A DNA stretch of 20,250 nt from Priapulus caudatus (taxonomy: Eukaryota > Priapulida > Priapulimorpha > Priapulimorphida > Priapulidae), in contig NW_014578095.1 in assembly GCF_000485595.1 (NCBI RefSeq), forward strand, positions 64,418 to 84,667. The letters run 5' to 3'. Below the pieces are notes generated by a model. It searched no databases. It saw only the letters and a program-made list of their open reading frames with translations, and was not told the DNA's origin. Positions 1-7,967 of the stretch are shown here, piece by piece (within the stretch, counting starts at the first letter, position 1; the number at the start of each line of letters is the position of its first letter). Made by a program: the position numbers and the translations under genes.

Positions 1-311
1 TCAATATATTAAATCGTCCAGATTTTTTGGGATTTTTAACTAGTTGAAAAACAATGTTATCGGGTAAGAATATTGGAGGATACATTTAGTGCCGTTAGTC
101 CTTACTTTTTATGTAAAAAAAATGCAAGAAAATGTTTACAAAATAATATACACCGTAGAAAATCCGTGACGTAGTCAATTTAACATCTACTCATCAACTC
201 GTGTTGACGGCTTAATGTTGAGTCGTCACAATTCCGCATCCGCTAAATCATAGGCTACCTTTAGTTTTTGTTAGTTTATCCATAGTTATAGTTCCATCTG
301 CCTATATATAT
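1..311. repeat. Direct repeat, copy 1 (truncated by window start and by an N)
   Basis: This block recurs almost unchanged at 887-1200. The copies differ mainly by small indels (for example cgggtaag against cggtaag, attggagg against attgcgagg) and a few substitutions. Both end in a ctgcctatatata tract. Here that tract runs into an ambiguous base at 312. There is no coding frame of note. It could be a real local duplication, a dispersed repeat, or an assembly duplicate. Confidence 0.9.
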
Positions 312-312
312 N
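312..312. other. Ambiguous base N inside a TA tract
   Basis: This is the only N in the window. It sits where copy 1 of the direct repeat enters its (TA)n tail, which suggests a joined or gap-filled position in the assembly. Continuity between 311 and 313 should not be assumed. Confidence 0.8.
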
Positions 313-604
313 TTGCAATGTTTGCAAGCGCGCTTCGTGTATTTCAATTGGGCGTATAATTTTAATTATTCATGTAGTGCTCACAAAGGCGTGCGCGCTC
401 GCACTGGTACACCCCTATGTGTTCCACTCAACAATTTATGACCGGTATTATAATAGCGTCATTACGTGATTCTTCGCGCATGGACATGAATAAAGCATAC
501 AATAATAATAGTAAATAACACAATTTAAAGAAACACAATTACACAAACTACATATATTCATAGATACGCGCAGAAGAATAATATTTTTGAGCTTCAAGCT
601 TTAC
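313..604. other. Unique AT-rich stretch, no gene seen
   Basis: Non-repetitive sequence between the N and the last exon candidate of the minus-strand chain. A GCGCGC-type patch lies near 385-400. It would be intronic or 3' flanking for the minus-strand gene. I see no exon, hairpin or RNA gene in it. Confidence 0.5.
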
Positions 605-718
605 CTGGATTTGTTACTGTGCCCAAGTCGAATGTGCCGACCAGGGTGTAGGTTCCTGACGTTGTGGATTCGGGTGTGTATATAGGCGTGCTGGGATGAT
701 AGCATGCGCTGCCTGCGC
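605..718 (-). CDS. Exon candidate 4 of the module-repeat chain (DUF11-like)
   Basis: A 114-nt block on the minus strand. It is preceded by a strong acceptor (ggtttattgcag) and followed by a strong donor (CCAG then gtaaag). It starts and ends in phase 1, so it is symmetric. Completed by the A left over from exon 1357-1546, it reads S-AGSACYHPSTPIYTPES, then TYTLVGTFDLGTVTNP. The FDLGTVTN string resembles, from memory, a conserved strand in invertebrate proteins with DUF11-type repeats. It aligns with CTINLGELV in exon 2235-2447. Serine, threonine and tyrosine content suits an extracellular beta domain. An alternative upstream acceptor (gtgaaaag, near 780) would lengthen it in the same phase. 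The family is inferred; the splice signals and frame are seen. Confidence 0.5.
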
Positions 719-886
719 CTGCAATAAACCACGTTGAAATGCTTACGTCACCGTAAATGGTAAACGTAAATGAAATTATGTCCACTTTTCACAAAATGTA
801 AGTGATTCTGTTTAATTTTTATGGTTAAATTGCTGCGTTATACTTCCTATTTTGTGATTCTGTTCGATGTGAACAAACACTCGTGA
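719..886. other. Intronic sequence between exon 605-718 and repeat copy 2
   Basis: AT-rich unique sequence. The part up to 785 stays open in the frame of the neighbouring exon, so a longer exon form is possible. Nothing else is seen. Confidence 0.4.
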
Positions 887-1196
887 TCAATATATTAAAT
901 CGTCCAGATCGTCTAATTTTTTTGGATTTTTAACTAGTTGAAAAACAATGTTATCGGTAAGAATATTGCGAGGATACATTTAGTGCCGTTAGTCCTTACT
1001 TTTTATGCTAAAAAAAATGCAAGAAAATGTTTACAAAATAATATACACCGTAGAAAATCCGTGACGTAGTCAATTTAACATCTACTCATCAACTCGTGTT
1101 GACGGCTTAATGTGGAGTCGTCAAATTCCGCATCCGCTAAATCATAGGCTACCTTTAGTTTTTGTTAGTTTATCCATAGTTTAAGTTCCATCTGCC

Positions 1197-1200
<4 letters not shown>
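887..1200. repeat. Direct repeat, copy 2
   Basis: Second copy of the block at 1-311, in the same orientation, 886 bp downstream. Its TA tail continues into a hairpin (1189-1261). It lies inside the inferred intron between exons 1357-1546 and 605-718. Confidence 0.9.
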
Positions 1201-1231
<31 letters not shown>

Positions 1232-1261
1232 TTATATATATATAATATTATTAGGCAGATG
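1189..1261. repeat. TA-rich hairpin with arms CATCTGCCTA / TAGGCAGATG
   Basis: Ten-base exact inverted arms (1189-1198 and 1252-1261) enclose a self-complementary (TA)n core, so the whole 73 bp can fold into one stem. Copy 1 of the direct repeat breaks off inside the equivalent arm at the N. Confidence 0.8.
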
Positions 1262-1356
1262 AAAATTATCCAATTAACACGAGTTAATAGTATATTACAT
1301 ATATTATTATATATATATATAGATATATAGATATAGCTCTATCAGTTTATACTTAC

Positions 1357-1546
1357 TTATCTTTGAGACGTACATGCCGCAGACGTGGATGACGGCGGCG
1401 AGCAATGACGTCACGTACGCCTCGACGATGATGACGTCATCGCGACCGTGCGCTGCGATGGAGATGGCGAGGAACTGCGAGACGTTGACGTATATGTCTG
1501 TCGGCACGGGCGCGACCATGCTGATCTCGGCTGCAGCTGGGATCGC
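1357..1546 (-). CDS. Exon candidate 3 of the module-repeat chain (DUF11-like)
   Basis: 190 nt on the minus strand. The acceptor is pyrimidine-rich (cattccccggcag) and the donor is consensus (gtaagtat). It starts in phase 0, matching the end of exon 2235-2447, and ends in phase 1, matching exon 605-718. The 63 codons open with AIPAAAEISMVAPVP and continue DIYVNVSQFLAISI, then RDDVIIVEAYV and LLAAVIHVCGMYVSKI. VNVSQFLAISI parallels DVSQTLARLVI in exon 2994-3175, so this is a second copy of the same module start. Alternating hydrophobic residues suggest beta strands. Two TGACGTCA palindromes fall inside it (1406-1413, 1432-1439). The module name is from memory of DUF11-like repeats. Confidence 0.52.
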
Positions 1547-1596
1547 CTGCCGGGGAATGCGTAGTAGTAGTGGCTCAGCCGACGTGACTGTGACAC

Positions 1597-1708
1597 AGGG
1601 CGTGCGTGTGTGCGCGTACGTATATATGTTATGTGTGTGCGCGTATTATGTGTGTGCGCATATGTTATGTGTGTGCGCGTACGTATATATGTGTGCGTGT
1701 GAACGCTT
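1597..1708. repeat. Alternating purine-pyrimidine tract (GTGTGCGCGTACGTATATATG)n-like
   Basis: Short imperfect repeats of TTATGTGTGTGCGCGTA and GCGCGTACGTATATATG. The strict purine-pyrimidine alternation could adopt Z-DNA. It leads directly into the 10-bp minisatellite. Confidence 0.75.
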
Positions 1709-2226
1709 CACGAACGCTCACGAACAGTCACGAACAGTTACGAACAGTTACGAACAGTCACGAACAGTCACGAACAGTCACGAACAGTCACGAACAGTCA
1801 CGAACAGACACGAACAGTCACGAACGCTCACGAACAGCCACGAACAGTCACGAACAGTCACGAACAGTCACGAACAGTCACGAACAGTTACGAACAGCTC
1901 ACGAACAGTCACGAACAGTCACGAACAGTCACGAACAGTCGCAAACAGTCACGACCGCTCACAAACGCTCACGAACAGTCACGAACAGTCACGACAAGTC
2001 ACGAACAGTCACGAACAATCAAGAATGTTCACGAACGCTCACGAACAAACACGAACGCTCACGAACAGTCACGAACAAACACGAACGCTCACGAACGCTC
2101 ACGAACGCTCACGAACAGTCACGAACAGTCACGAACAGACACGAACAGTCACGAACGCTCACGAACAGTTACGAACAGTGACGAACGCTCACGAACAGTC
2201 ACGAACAGACACGAACAGACACGAAC
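1709..2226. repeat. 10-bp minisatellite, unit TCACGAACAG and variants
   Basis: About 52 tandem copies of a 10-mer (TCACGAACAG, with TCACGAACGC, ACACGAACAG and TTACGAACAG variants). A few units have indels. A period of 10 is not a multiple of 3, so the open frames through it on both strands are produced by the repeat and are not evidence of a gene. It ends 8 bp before the inferred donor of exon 2235-2447, so it fills the intron almost to the splice site. Confidence 0.95.
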
Positions 2227-2234
2227 TCGCTCAC

Positions 2235-2447
2235 CTCCACAGGTGGCGCTACTGCCCCCAGTACGAGCGGCACCGAGGCGATGTCAGCGCCACCTACATT
2301 CAGCGCGGCCGTTATCGTGTACGGGCTGCCGACGACGAACGGTTCGCTTTGTGTGAGCATGTTGAAGGTGACCGTGACCGTGTTGCTGGCAGCTGATACC
2401 GCGTACGCCTTCACGAGCTCTCCCAGGTTGATCGTACACACGTTATC
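2235..2447 (-). CDS. Exon candidate 2 of the module-repeat chain (DUF11-like)
   Basis: The clearest exon in the window: 213 nt, 71 codons, phase 0 at both ends. The acceptor is ctgtatttcag and the donor is GAG then gtgagc. Translated on the minus strand it starts DNVCTINLGELVKAYAV, passes SNTVTVTFNML and VVGSPYTITAALNVGGADI, and ends VPLVLGAVAPPVE. The order (N-LGE-V, then NT-VTVTF, then VGS-YTITA-LN-GG) is what I recall from the second half of DUF11-type modules in invertebrate ectodomain proteins. There is no transmembrane segment, so an extracellular role is inferred. The minisatellite abuts its donor. A broken copy of its first codons lies at 2736-2763. Function is unknown. Confidence 0.62.
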
Positions 2448-2500
2448 CTGAAATACAGTACGGGAGCTATGAGAGCCAAAGATCAGATGAATTGTGCACT

Positions 2501-2735
2501 TTTTGACAAAAGCATGGAAATTGGCGTGAATGATATGTGGCTTCATATAAGATCGGGTACGATTTAAGTTCTAGTTACGAATATTAGAAAAATGAAGCAT
2601 AATGGATTTTAATGGCGACCATTTTTAAATTCAAGATGGCGCCCAGATACCATGCCGATGGAGATGGGTACCCGATCTCATATGAATGTACATATCTTAA
2701 ACTACCTTCATGCCAATTTTTATGCCAATTTTTTG
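2501..2735. mobile_element. Imperfect long inverted repeat, MITE-like, inside an intron
   Basis: The inner arms 2541-2560 (ending GATCGGGTAC) and 2668-2687 (starting GTACCCGATC) match at 18 of 20 positions as reverse complements. The similarity extends outward through AAATTGGCGTGAA on the left and its counterpart in 2701-2730, with gaps. The arms enclose about 107 bp. This looks like a small non-autonomous DNA transposon or a foldback element. No clear target-site duplication is visible. It lies between exons 2994-3175 and 2235-2447. Confidence 0.6.
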
Positions 2736-2763
2736 CCCAGGTTGATCGTACACACGTCATCGT
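2736..2763 (-). pseudogene. Fragment duplicate of the start of exon 2235-2447
   Basis: Positions 2736-2756 are identical to 2422-2442 over 21 nt, with near-identity for several more bases. On the minus strand it would encode DDVCTINLG where the real exon has DNVCTINLG. No AG acceptor precedes it, and it stops where the inverted-repeat element begins. It is best read as the remnant of a duplicated module exon. Confidence 0.6.
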
Positions 2764-2993
2764 GCAATAACAGATCGTCGCGACTGCAGGATATATAATA
2801 TTTACATTACAATTATATTATATATCATTATATTATTATTATTCATTATTATTTTACATTATACTTTTGCAGCTGGAATAAAATGACCGCGAAGCATTGT
2901 TTACTGTTATTGTGTAACAGATTAAAACAAGAGAATAGTAGTTAAGTTACTCTTATAATTTACTTCTTAATTACGGCACGTGTGTATACGTAC
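2764..2993. other. AT-rich intronic sequence
   Basis: Contains an ATT/TTA-rich run around 2798-2870. No further exon is seen between the pseudo-exon and exon 2994-3175. Confidence 0.4.
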
Positions 2994-3175
2994 CAGCGAA
3001 TGCAATTTACTGCACGTGACATCCGGAGCGCTGTTCCTCGGATCCGACGAACCAGAGAAGGCGCCACCTAGCGTGACGACGACGCTACGGCGGCACAGGG
3101 TAATAACAGCGTCGGTTGCCATGGGTGACGTGATACCTGCAATGACAAGGCGCGCGAGCGTCTGTGAGACATCTA
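2994..3175 (-). CDS. Exon candidate 1 of the module-repeat chain (DUF11-like)
   Basis: 182 nt on the minus strand. The donor is near-ideal (CTG then gtacgt) and the acceptor is ctatccaag. It starts in phase 1 and ends in phase 0, which matches the phase-0 start of exon 2235-2447. The 60 full codons begin DVSQTLARLVIAGITS, continue TDAVITLCRRSVVVTLGGAF, and end DVTCSKLHSL, which leads straight into DNVCTINLG. The start parallels VNVSQFLAISI in exon 1357-1546, supporting tandem modules. Two cysteines are present. The acceptor has a poor pyrimidine tract because the intron end is a CA repeat. The previous exon is not identified. Confidence 0.55.
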
Positions 3176-3185
3176 CTTGGATAGG

Positions 3186-3277
3186 TGGCGAATGCGTGCG
3201 TGCGGTGCGTGTTGCGTTGCGTGTGCGGTGTGCGTGTGCGTGTGTGTGTGGCGTGGGTGTGGCGTGCGTGCGTGCGT

Positions 3278-3326
<49 letters not shown>

Positions 3327-3490
3327 TGTGCGCGGTGCGCGGTATGTGCGTGTGCTTTGCAGGCGAGTGTGCGTGTGCGGGTATGTGGTGTGTGCGACAC
3401 ATTCTCTCTCAGCACACATGCACGCACACACACCACACACACACTACACAACACACACACACACACAACACACACACACACACTCGCGCG
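3186..3490. repeat. (TG)n followed by (CA)n, an inverted microsatellite pair
   Basis: A degenerate GTGCGT-rich run leads into pure (TG)n at about 3281-3322. After roughly 90 bp of mixed sequence comes (CA)n at about 3409-3483. The two halves are complementary and could form a long hairpin. The frames open through it are repeat artefacts. Confidence 0.9.
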
Positions 3491-3515
3491 TATATATTAT
3501 ATATATATATATGTA

Positions 3516-3546
<31 letters not shown>

Positions 3547-3558
3547 TAGTATATATAT
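3491..3558. repeat. (TA)n tract with an A9-10 interruption
   Basis: TA repeats broken by a poly-A run (about 3516-3525). It bridges the CA microsatellite and the next hairpin. Confidence 0.85.
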
Positions 3559-3560
3559 TA

Positions 3561-3631
3561 AGAGTACATAATGGGAGATGCCGTTAGGCCTATGCTACAT
3601 TATGTACAATGTGCCTCCCATTATGTACTCT
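3561..3631. repeat. Perfect 17-bp inverted repeat (AGAGTACATAATGGGAG)
   Basis: The arms at 3561-3577 and 3615-3631 are exact reverse complements, separated by 37 bp that contains a further near-palindrome (TACATTATGTACA). It could be a small foldback element or cruciform-forming site next to the TA tract. Confidence 0.85.
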
Positions 3632-3831
3632 ATAAATATACGTACATACTTATTGTATGTACAAACATATTTATATTCTTAGTGTGCGTACGGAAGTTGA
3701 CGATGGCTGTATCTGCAGCAGCGCCGCCCCAGTTGCTGACTGATTGTGTAATCGAGACGATCAGCTATAGTCGTCGTCGTCCATCGTCGTCGTCCAGCTA
3801 ACCAACGTCACTAATCTGCAATGAACAAGGA
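3632..3831. other. Unique spacer with a short (GTC/CGT)n run
   Basis: Contains a short trinucleotide run (tcgtcgtcgtccatcgtcgtcgtcc, about 3770-3795). No exon is recognised. Confidence 0.4.
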
Positions 3832-5042
3832 ACACAGCTCACAGTCACAGCTCACAGCTCACAGTCATAGCTCACAGCTCACAGTCATAGCTCACAGCTC
3901 ACAGTCATAGCCAGCTCACAGCTCACAGGTCACTCACAGGCTCACAGTCACAGCCTCACAGTCACAGCTCACAGTCACAGCTCACAGCTCACAGTCATAG
4001 TCACAGCTCACAGTCATAGCTCATAGCTCACAGTCACAGCTCACAGTCACAGCTCACAGTCACAGCTCACAGTCACAGCTCACAGTCACAGCTCACAGTC
4101 ACAGCTCACAGTCACAGCCTCACAGTCATAGCTCATAGCTCACAGTCTACGCTCACAGTTCACAGCTCACAGTCACAGCTCACAGTCCACAGCTCACAGT
4201 CAGGCAGGCTCACAGCTCACAGCTCACAGTCATAGCTCATAGCTCACAGTCATAGCTCACATACACAGTCATAGCTCACATACACAGCTCACAATCACAG
4301 CTCACAATCACATTCTGTCTCTGAGGCTGATAGCTCACAGCTCGTCACAGTCACAGGCATGCTCACAGTCTCACAGTCATAGCTCACAGCTCACCGTGCA
4401 GTAGGCTCATAGCTCACAGTCACACGCTCACGATCACAGCCACATCATAGGCTCATAGCTCACAGTCATTAGCTTAGCAGTCATAGCTCACATACAGCAG
4501 ATCACGAGTCACAGCTCACAGTCACAGCTCACAGACACAGCTCACAGCTCGACAGTCACAGCTCCATACTACACTCACAGTCAGCAGCTCACAGTCACAG
4601 CTCACAGTCACAGCTCGCAGTCAGCAGTCAATACACAGCCTCACGTGTCGAGTCACATACACAGCTCAACAGTCACAGTAACATACACAGCTTCACAGTC
4701 ACCAGTCAACATACACAGCACAGTCAAGTACATAAAGCACTCACAGTCACAGTCACATACACAGCTCACAGTCACAGCTCACAGTCACAGTCACATACAC
4801 AGCTCACAATCGCAGTCACATACACAGCTCACAGTCACAGCTCACAGTCACAGTCACATACACAGCTCACAGTCGCAGTCACATACACAGCTCACAGTCA
4901 CAGTCACATACACAGCTCACAGTCACAGTCACATACACAGCTCACAGTCACAGCTCACAGTCGCAGTCACATACACAGCTCACAGTCACAGCTCACAGTC
5001 ATATACACAGTCACATGCGCAGCTCACAGCTCACAGCTCACA
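3832..5042. repeat. 1.2-kb satellite built from TCACAG hexamers
   Basis: A tandem array of TCACAG and GCTCACAG words, mostly as a ~12-13-bp pair CTCACAGTCACAG. A variant with CACATACACAG becomes dominant toward the 3' end (about 4640-5010), which gives a higher-order unit. Many indels and point changes mark it as an old array. Open frames through it are artefacts. It lies between exons 6576-6653 and 2994-3175. Confidence 0.92.
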
Positions 5043-5398
5043 CTACAAAATTCACGAGATTATTGCATGTTCTATGCAGAGATGCGAAGTTAAATGTGAC
5101 AGTAGGTGCATGGTTTGCATTGGTAGTTTAAATAATCTTGTATCTAGCCTTTGACTCGGAGATTATGGAACTTACGTTATAGAAAATTAATGTAGAAAAC
5201 TATTGCTATATTATAGGTAAAATAAATTTGAAAATTATCTTAAATTTAGTAAAAGTAAAGAAGGCAAAAATCTTAATTATAGAAAATAGCGAAGGTAACA
5301 AAAAGAACATATTCATCGAATTCATAGAGCGTATTGGATAGAAATAGTATGAAAAATAAGAGGAATAGCGACGTTAAGCAAGTGAAATTCAAGAAAAA
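5043..5398. other. AT-rich unique sequence, nothing recognised
   Basis: One isolated minus-strand donor-like site (gtaagt, near 5173-5178) has no supporting acceptor or coding frame. Otherwise plain intergenic or intronic sequence. Confidence 0.4.
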
Positions 5399-5419
5399 TG
5401 TGCGTGTGTGTGTGTGTCG

Positions 5420-5465
<46 letters not shown>

Positions 5466-5499
5466 GTATGTGGTGTTGTGTGTGTGTGTGTGTGCTGTG

Positions 5500-5533
<34 letters not shown>

Positions 5534-5679
5534 TGTGGTTGTGGTGTGTTTGATGTGTGTGTGGCGCGGGCGCGCGGGCGCGGGCGTGTGCTTGTGTGTG
5601 TGTGTGCTGTGTGCTGGTGTGTGTGTGTTCGGCTGTGTGTGCTGTGAGTGTCGTGTGCGTAGCGTTCTGTGTGTGTGTG

Positions 5680-5714
<35 letters not shown>

Positions 5715-5870
5715 GGTGTGAGTGAGTGTGTGTGTGTGCGCGCGCGCGCGTGTGTGTGTCGTGTGCGCTGTGAGTTGGCGTGTGTGTGTGCTATGTGTGT
5801 GTGTGTGTGTGGTGTGTTGTGTGTGTGTGGTGTGTGTCTGTGTGTGTGAGTGTGTGGTGCGTGTGAGTAG
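5399..5870. repeat. Long interrupted (TG)n microsatellite with GC-alternating patches
   Basis: About 470 bp of TG repeats with TGTGC, TGGTG and GCGCGGGCGCG interruptions (about 5563-5590 and 5738-5750). It is purine-pyrimidine alternating for most of its length, so it has Z-DNA potential. Confidence 0.93.
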
Positions 5871-5906
5871 TGTGTACACGCGCTGGTGACAGGCGTATGT
5901 TAAGGG

Positions 5907-5984
5907 TATATACGTATATATATATATCAGGAGTCGGATAATAGAGATCTCTATATCCATTCCTGTATATATATATATATATAG
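5907..5984. repeat. TA-flanked palindrome with CAGGAGT...ATTCCTG ends
   Basis: The core 5928-5965 is a near-palindrome centred on AGAGATCTCT, with CAGGAGTCGGATA on the left matching the reverse complement of TATCCATTCCTG. (TA)n flanks both sides. It shares the CAGGAGT...GATA word order with elements at 9582-9678 and 16060-16110. Confidence 0.65.
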
Positions 5985-6046
5985 GCGAGTCGTTCGTAAT
6001 TATGCGTCTGTGGGCGATCACGTCCGCACTCCTCCCTTTCGCTCGT

Positions 6047-6061
6047 CGATTCTCTCTCTCT

Positions 6062-6095
<34 letters not shown>

Positions 6096-6500
6096 TTCCC
6101 GCCCTTTTCTCATCTCCTCTAACAACAACCATTTTGCAACACGACAACTGCCCAGCCCTGTCTCGTAACTCTAACCTCTCTCTCTCTCTCTCTCTCTCTC
6201 CATCTCTCTCTCTCTCTCTCTAACTCTCTCTCTCTCTCTCTGTCTTTTTTTTCTCTCTCTCTCTCTCTTGCTCTTTCACCCTCTGTATCTCGCCCTCTCC
6301 CCCTCTGTCTCTCTCTCCTCTCTCCCTAACTCTCCCTCTCCTCTCCCTCTCTATCCTCTCTTGCTCTCTCTCCCTATCTCTCTCTTGTTCTAATCCTCTC
6401 TCTCTTCTCTCTGCTGCTCTCTCTCTTTCTGCCTTAACCCAACACACACTCACACACACTCTCTCTATAACTCGCTGTTTCTATCTATCTCTCTCTTCTT
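6047..6500. repeat. (CT)n polypyrimidine tract
   Basis: About 450 bp of CT repeats with short unique islands, for example 6115-6172. The plus strand is nearly pure pyrimidine, so triplex (H-DNA) structures are possible. In a minus-strand transcript this would be a GA-rich intron segment. Confidence 0.93.
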
Positions 6501-6575
6501 ACTATGCTTCTCCTGCTCTCGCTTTCTCTCTCTTTCGCTATCAAGCTTTCTATGTCTCATATATCTGTGACTTAC

Positions 6576-6653
6576 GGCTGCTCGTTTGTATCGCAGCAAA
6601 GCTTCTCTCTTCATGCGGACGTCGCTCCATTCTTCGTCGATCGAACTATTCCG
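6576..6653 (-). CDS. Exon candidate, charged 26-residue segment
   Basis: 78 nt, exactly 26 codons, phase 0 at both ends. It has an excellent acceptor (gtattttggttgtgtgcag) and a consensus donor (GCC then gtaagtcac) on the minus strand. It reads RNSSIDEEWSDVRM then KREALLRYKRAA, rich in Glu, Asp, Lys and Arg and helix-friendly, which suggests an intracellular or coiled segment rather than the beta modules to the left. It joins in phase to exon 7249-7328 upstream. I do not recognise the family. A plus-strand frame also crosses this interval, but its splice signals are weaker. Confidence 0.5.
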
Positions 6654-7248
6654 CTGCACACAACCAAAATACAGGTAAAAACAAATCGATCTCGTTATTG
6701 ATTATAATAGACATCGGAAGACGTTGCCAAGGTAGGCGAGTGACGCAATTGCCTTTCGTCAATTGATTATTACGTCATCCACGTATTTGTTCGCGTATTT
6801 TATCCTGGTCGCTGAAGTTTTTTTAAACGTTTTTCAAACGCTCTAAACAGATTTGTTTTTGGACATCGGTTTAAGGTACTGCAAGCTGGTGGCGATGGAA
6901 TTTCGCATCTGGTCCGTATAGAGCTCAATTAAAACAGCACGGCGGGAACGACGCCCCAGTGTTCTCGTCCGGCAGACACTTGCCTAGCTCACTTGTTTTT
7001 TCTTGCTGTGATTGATACTATTATATCCGATTATATTCTTTATTTATAAGCTGGTGGCGATTAAATAGATCGATCGTCTATATAGTCAATAATACATTAC
7101 TGCAGTTTATCTGCTTTACATATCTGCATGTAACGTGCGCGCAATATAAATCAATAAATATTATTAATATTATCCTGAAAGTGATGGCCTGTACAGAGGG
7201 TTGGTTCTAACTGATGATGATTACATCAAGAGCCCATTAACCCCATAC
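6654..7248. other. Intronic unique sequence with a 14-bp direct repeat
   Basis: Separates the two charged exons. AAGCTGGTGGCGAT occurs at 6883-6896 and again at 7048-7061, the only internal repeat seen. A minus-strand frame of about 46 codons ends near 6850 but lacks convincing splice sites, so no exon is called. Confidence 0.4.
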
Positions 7249-7328
7249 CGTATTGTCGTGCTGCTCTAGGATGTCATTCCTCGCTGATCCTGCCCATGTT
7301 TCGCCAGAATCATCAACTTCAGCACATT
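7249..7328 (-). CDS. Exon candidate, acidic 26-residue segment
   Basis: 80 nt on the minus strand. It follows a textbook acceptor (tttaatcactttacttgtacag) and is followed by ACG then gtatgg. It starts in phase 1 and ends in phase 0, agreeing with the phase-0 start of exon 6576-6653. It reads CAEVDDSGETWAG then SARNDILEQHDNT, a coding-like composition with no simple repeat. Together with the next exon it gives a charged, probably soluble 52-residue stretch. The family is not recognised. The opposite strand is also open here but would need weaker sites. Its relation to the module-repeat exons is unproven. Confidence 0.53.
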
Positions 7329-7521
7329 CTGTACAAGTAAAGTGATTAAATATAAGCAGGTGTTAATAATGACAAAACATGACAAAAAATTCAACTCTTG
7401 ATATAAGGTACAATTTATCATAATTTCGACACTCATACGTACACCATTATATACACATTCATACCCAAAAAATCATTCGATACGTGTGTATGTGTTTGGG
7501 ATCTCGGACAGACACTTTGTG

Positions 7522-7523
<2 letters not shown>
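7329..7523. other. AT-rich spacer
   Basis: Holds the pyrimidine tract of the acceptor for exon 7249-7328. Nothing else is seen. Confidence 0.4.
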
Positions 7524-7572
<49 letters not shown>

Positions 7573-7776
7573 GGTGTGTGTGTCGTGTGTAGGGTATCTC
7601 TAGGTTATTGTAGTTTACACTTCTGTGGGGGGTTTGGGTGGGATTTCATGCAGTCATCTTGTTGTTTGTGTGTTTGTTGTTGTGTGTGTGTGTGTGTTGT
7701 TGTTGTGTGGTGTGTTGTGTGTGTGTTGTTGTTGTGTGTGTGTGTGGTGGATCTTTTCAAGACTAGACACCTGTTG

Positions 7777-7819
<43 letters not shown>

Positions 7820-7934
7820 GTGTGTTGTGTGGCTATGTTGGTGGTGTGTTGTTGTGTGTGTGGGTGTGTGTGTGTGTGTGTTGTGGTGTGTGGTCGCTGT
7901 TTTGTTTCGGCTTGCGGTCTGGCTGTTTACTGTG

Positions 7935-7967
<33 letters not shown>

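Noticed and set aside
1709-2226. CRISPR-like array
   Set aside because: Units are contiguous 10-mers without spacers, in a eukaryotic intron setting.
1374-2396. A 340-codon plus-strand frame and a 191-codon one with SHEQSRTVTN-like repeats
   Set aside because: They run through a 10-bp tandem repeat with no internal stop in several frames; the peptide repeat is a by-product, and the ends overlap antisense to good minus-strand exons.
5322-5960. Long Cys-Val and His-Thr frames in TG/CA tracts (also at 2967-3587, 7528-8091, 12634-13021, 15006-15330)
   Set aside because: Dinucleotide repeats keep frames open on both strands; the composition is pure low complexity.
6504-6701. Plus-strand frame ending at a donor-like CAG then gtaaaa
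   Set aside because: The opposite strand has a stronger acceptor and a consensus donor around 6576-6653.
7271-7340. Plus-strand micro-exon starting MSFLADPAHVSP
   Set aside because: It lies exactly opposite exon 7249-7328, whose acceptor is much stronger and whose phase fits a neighbour.
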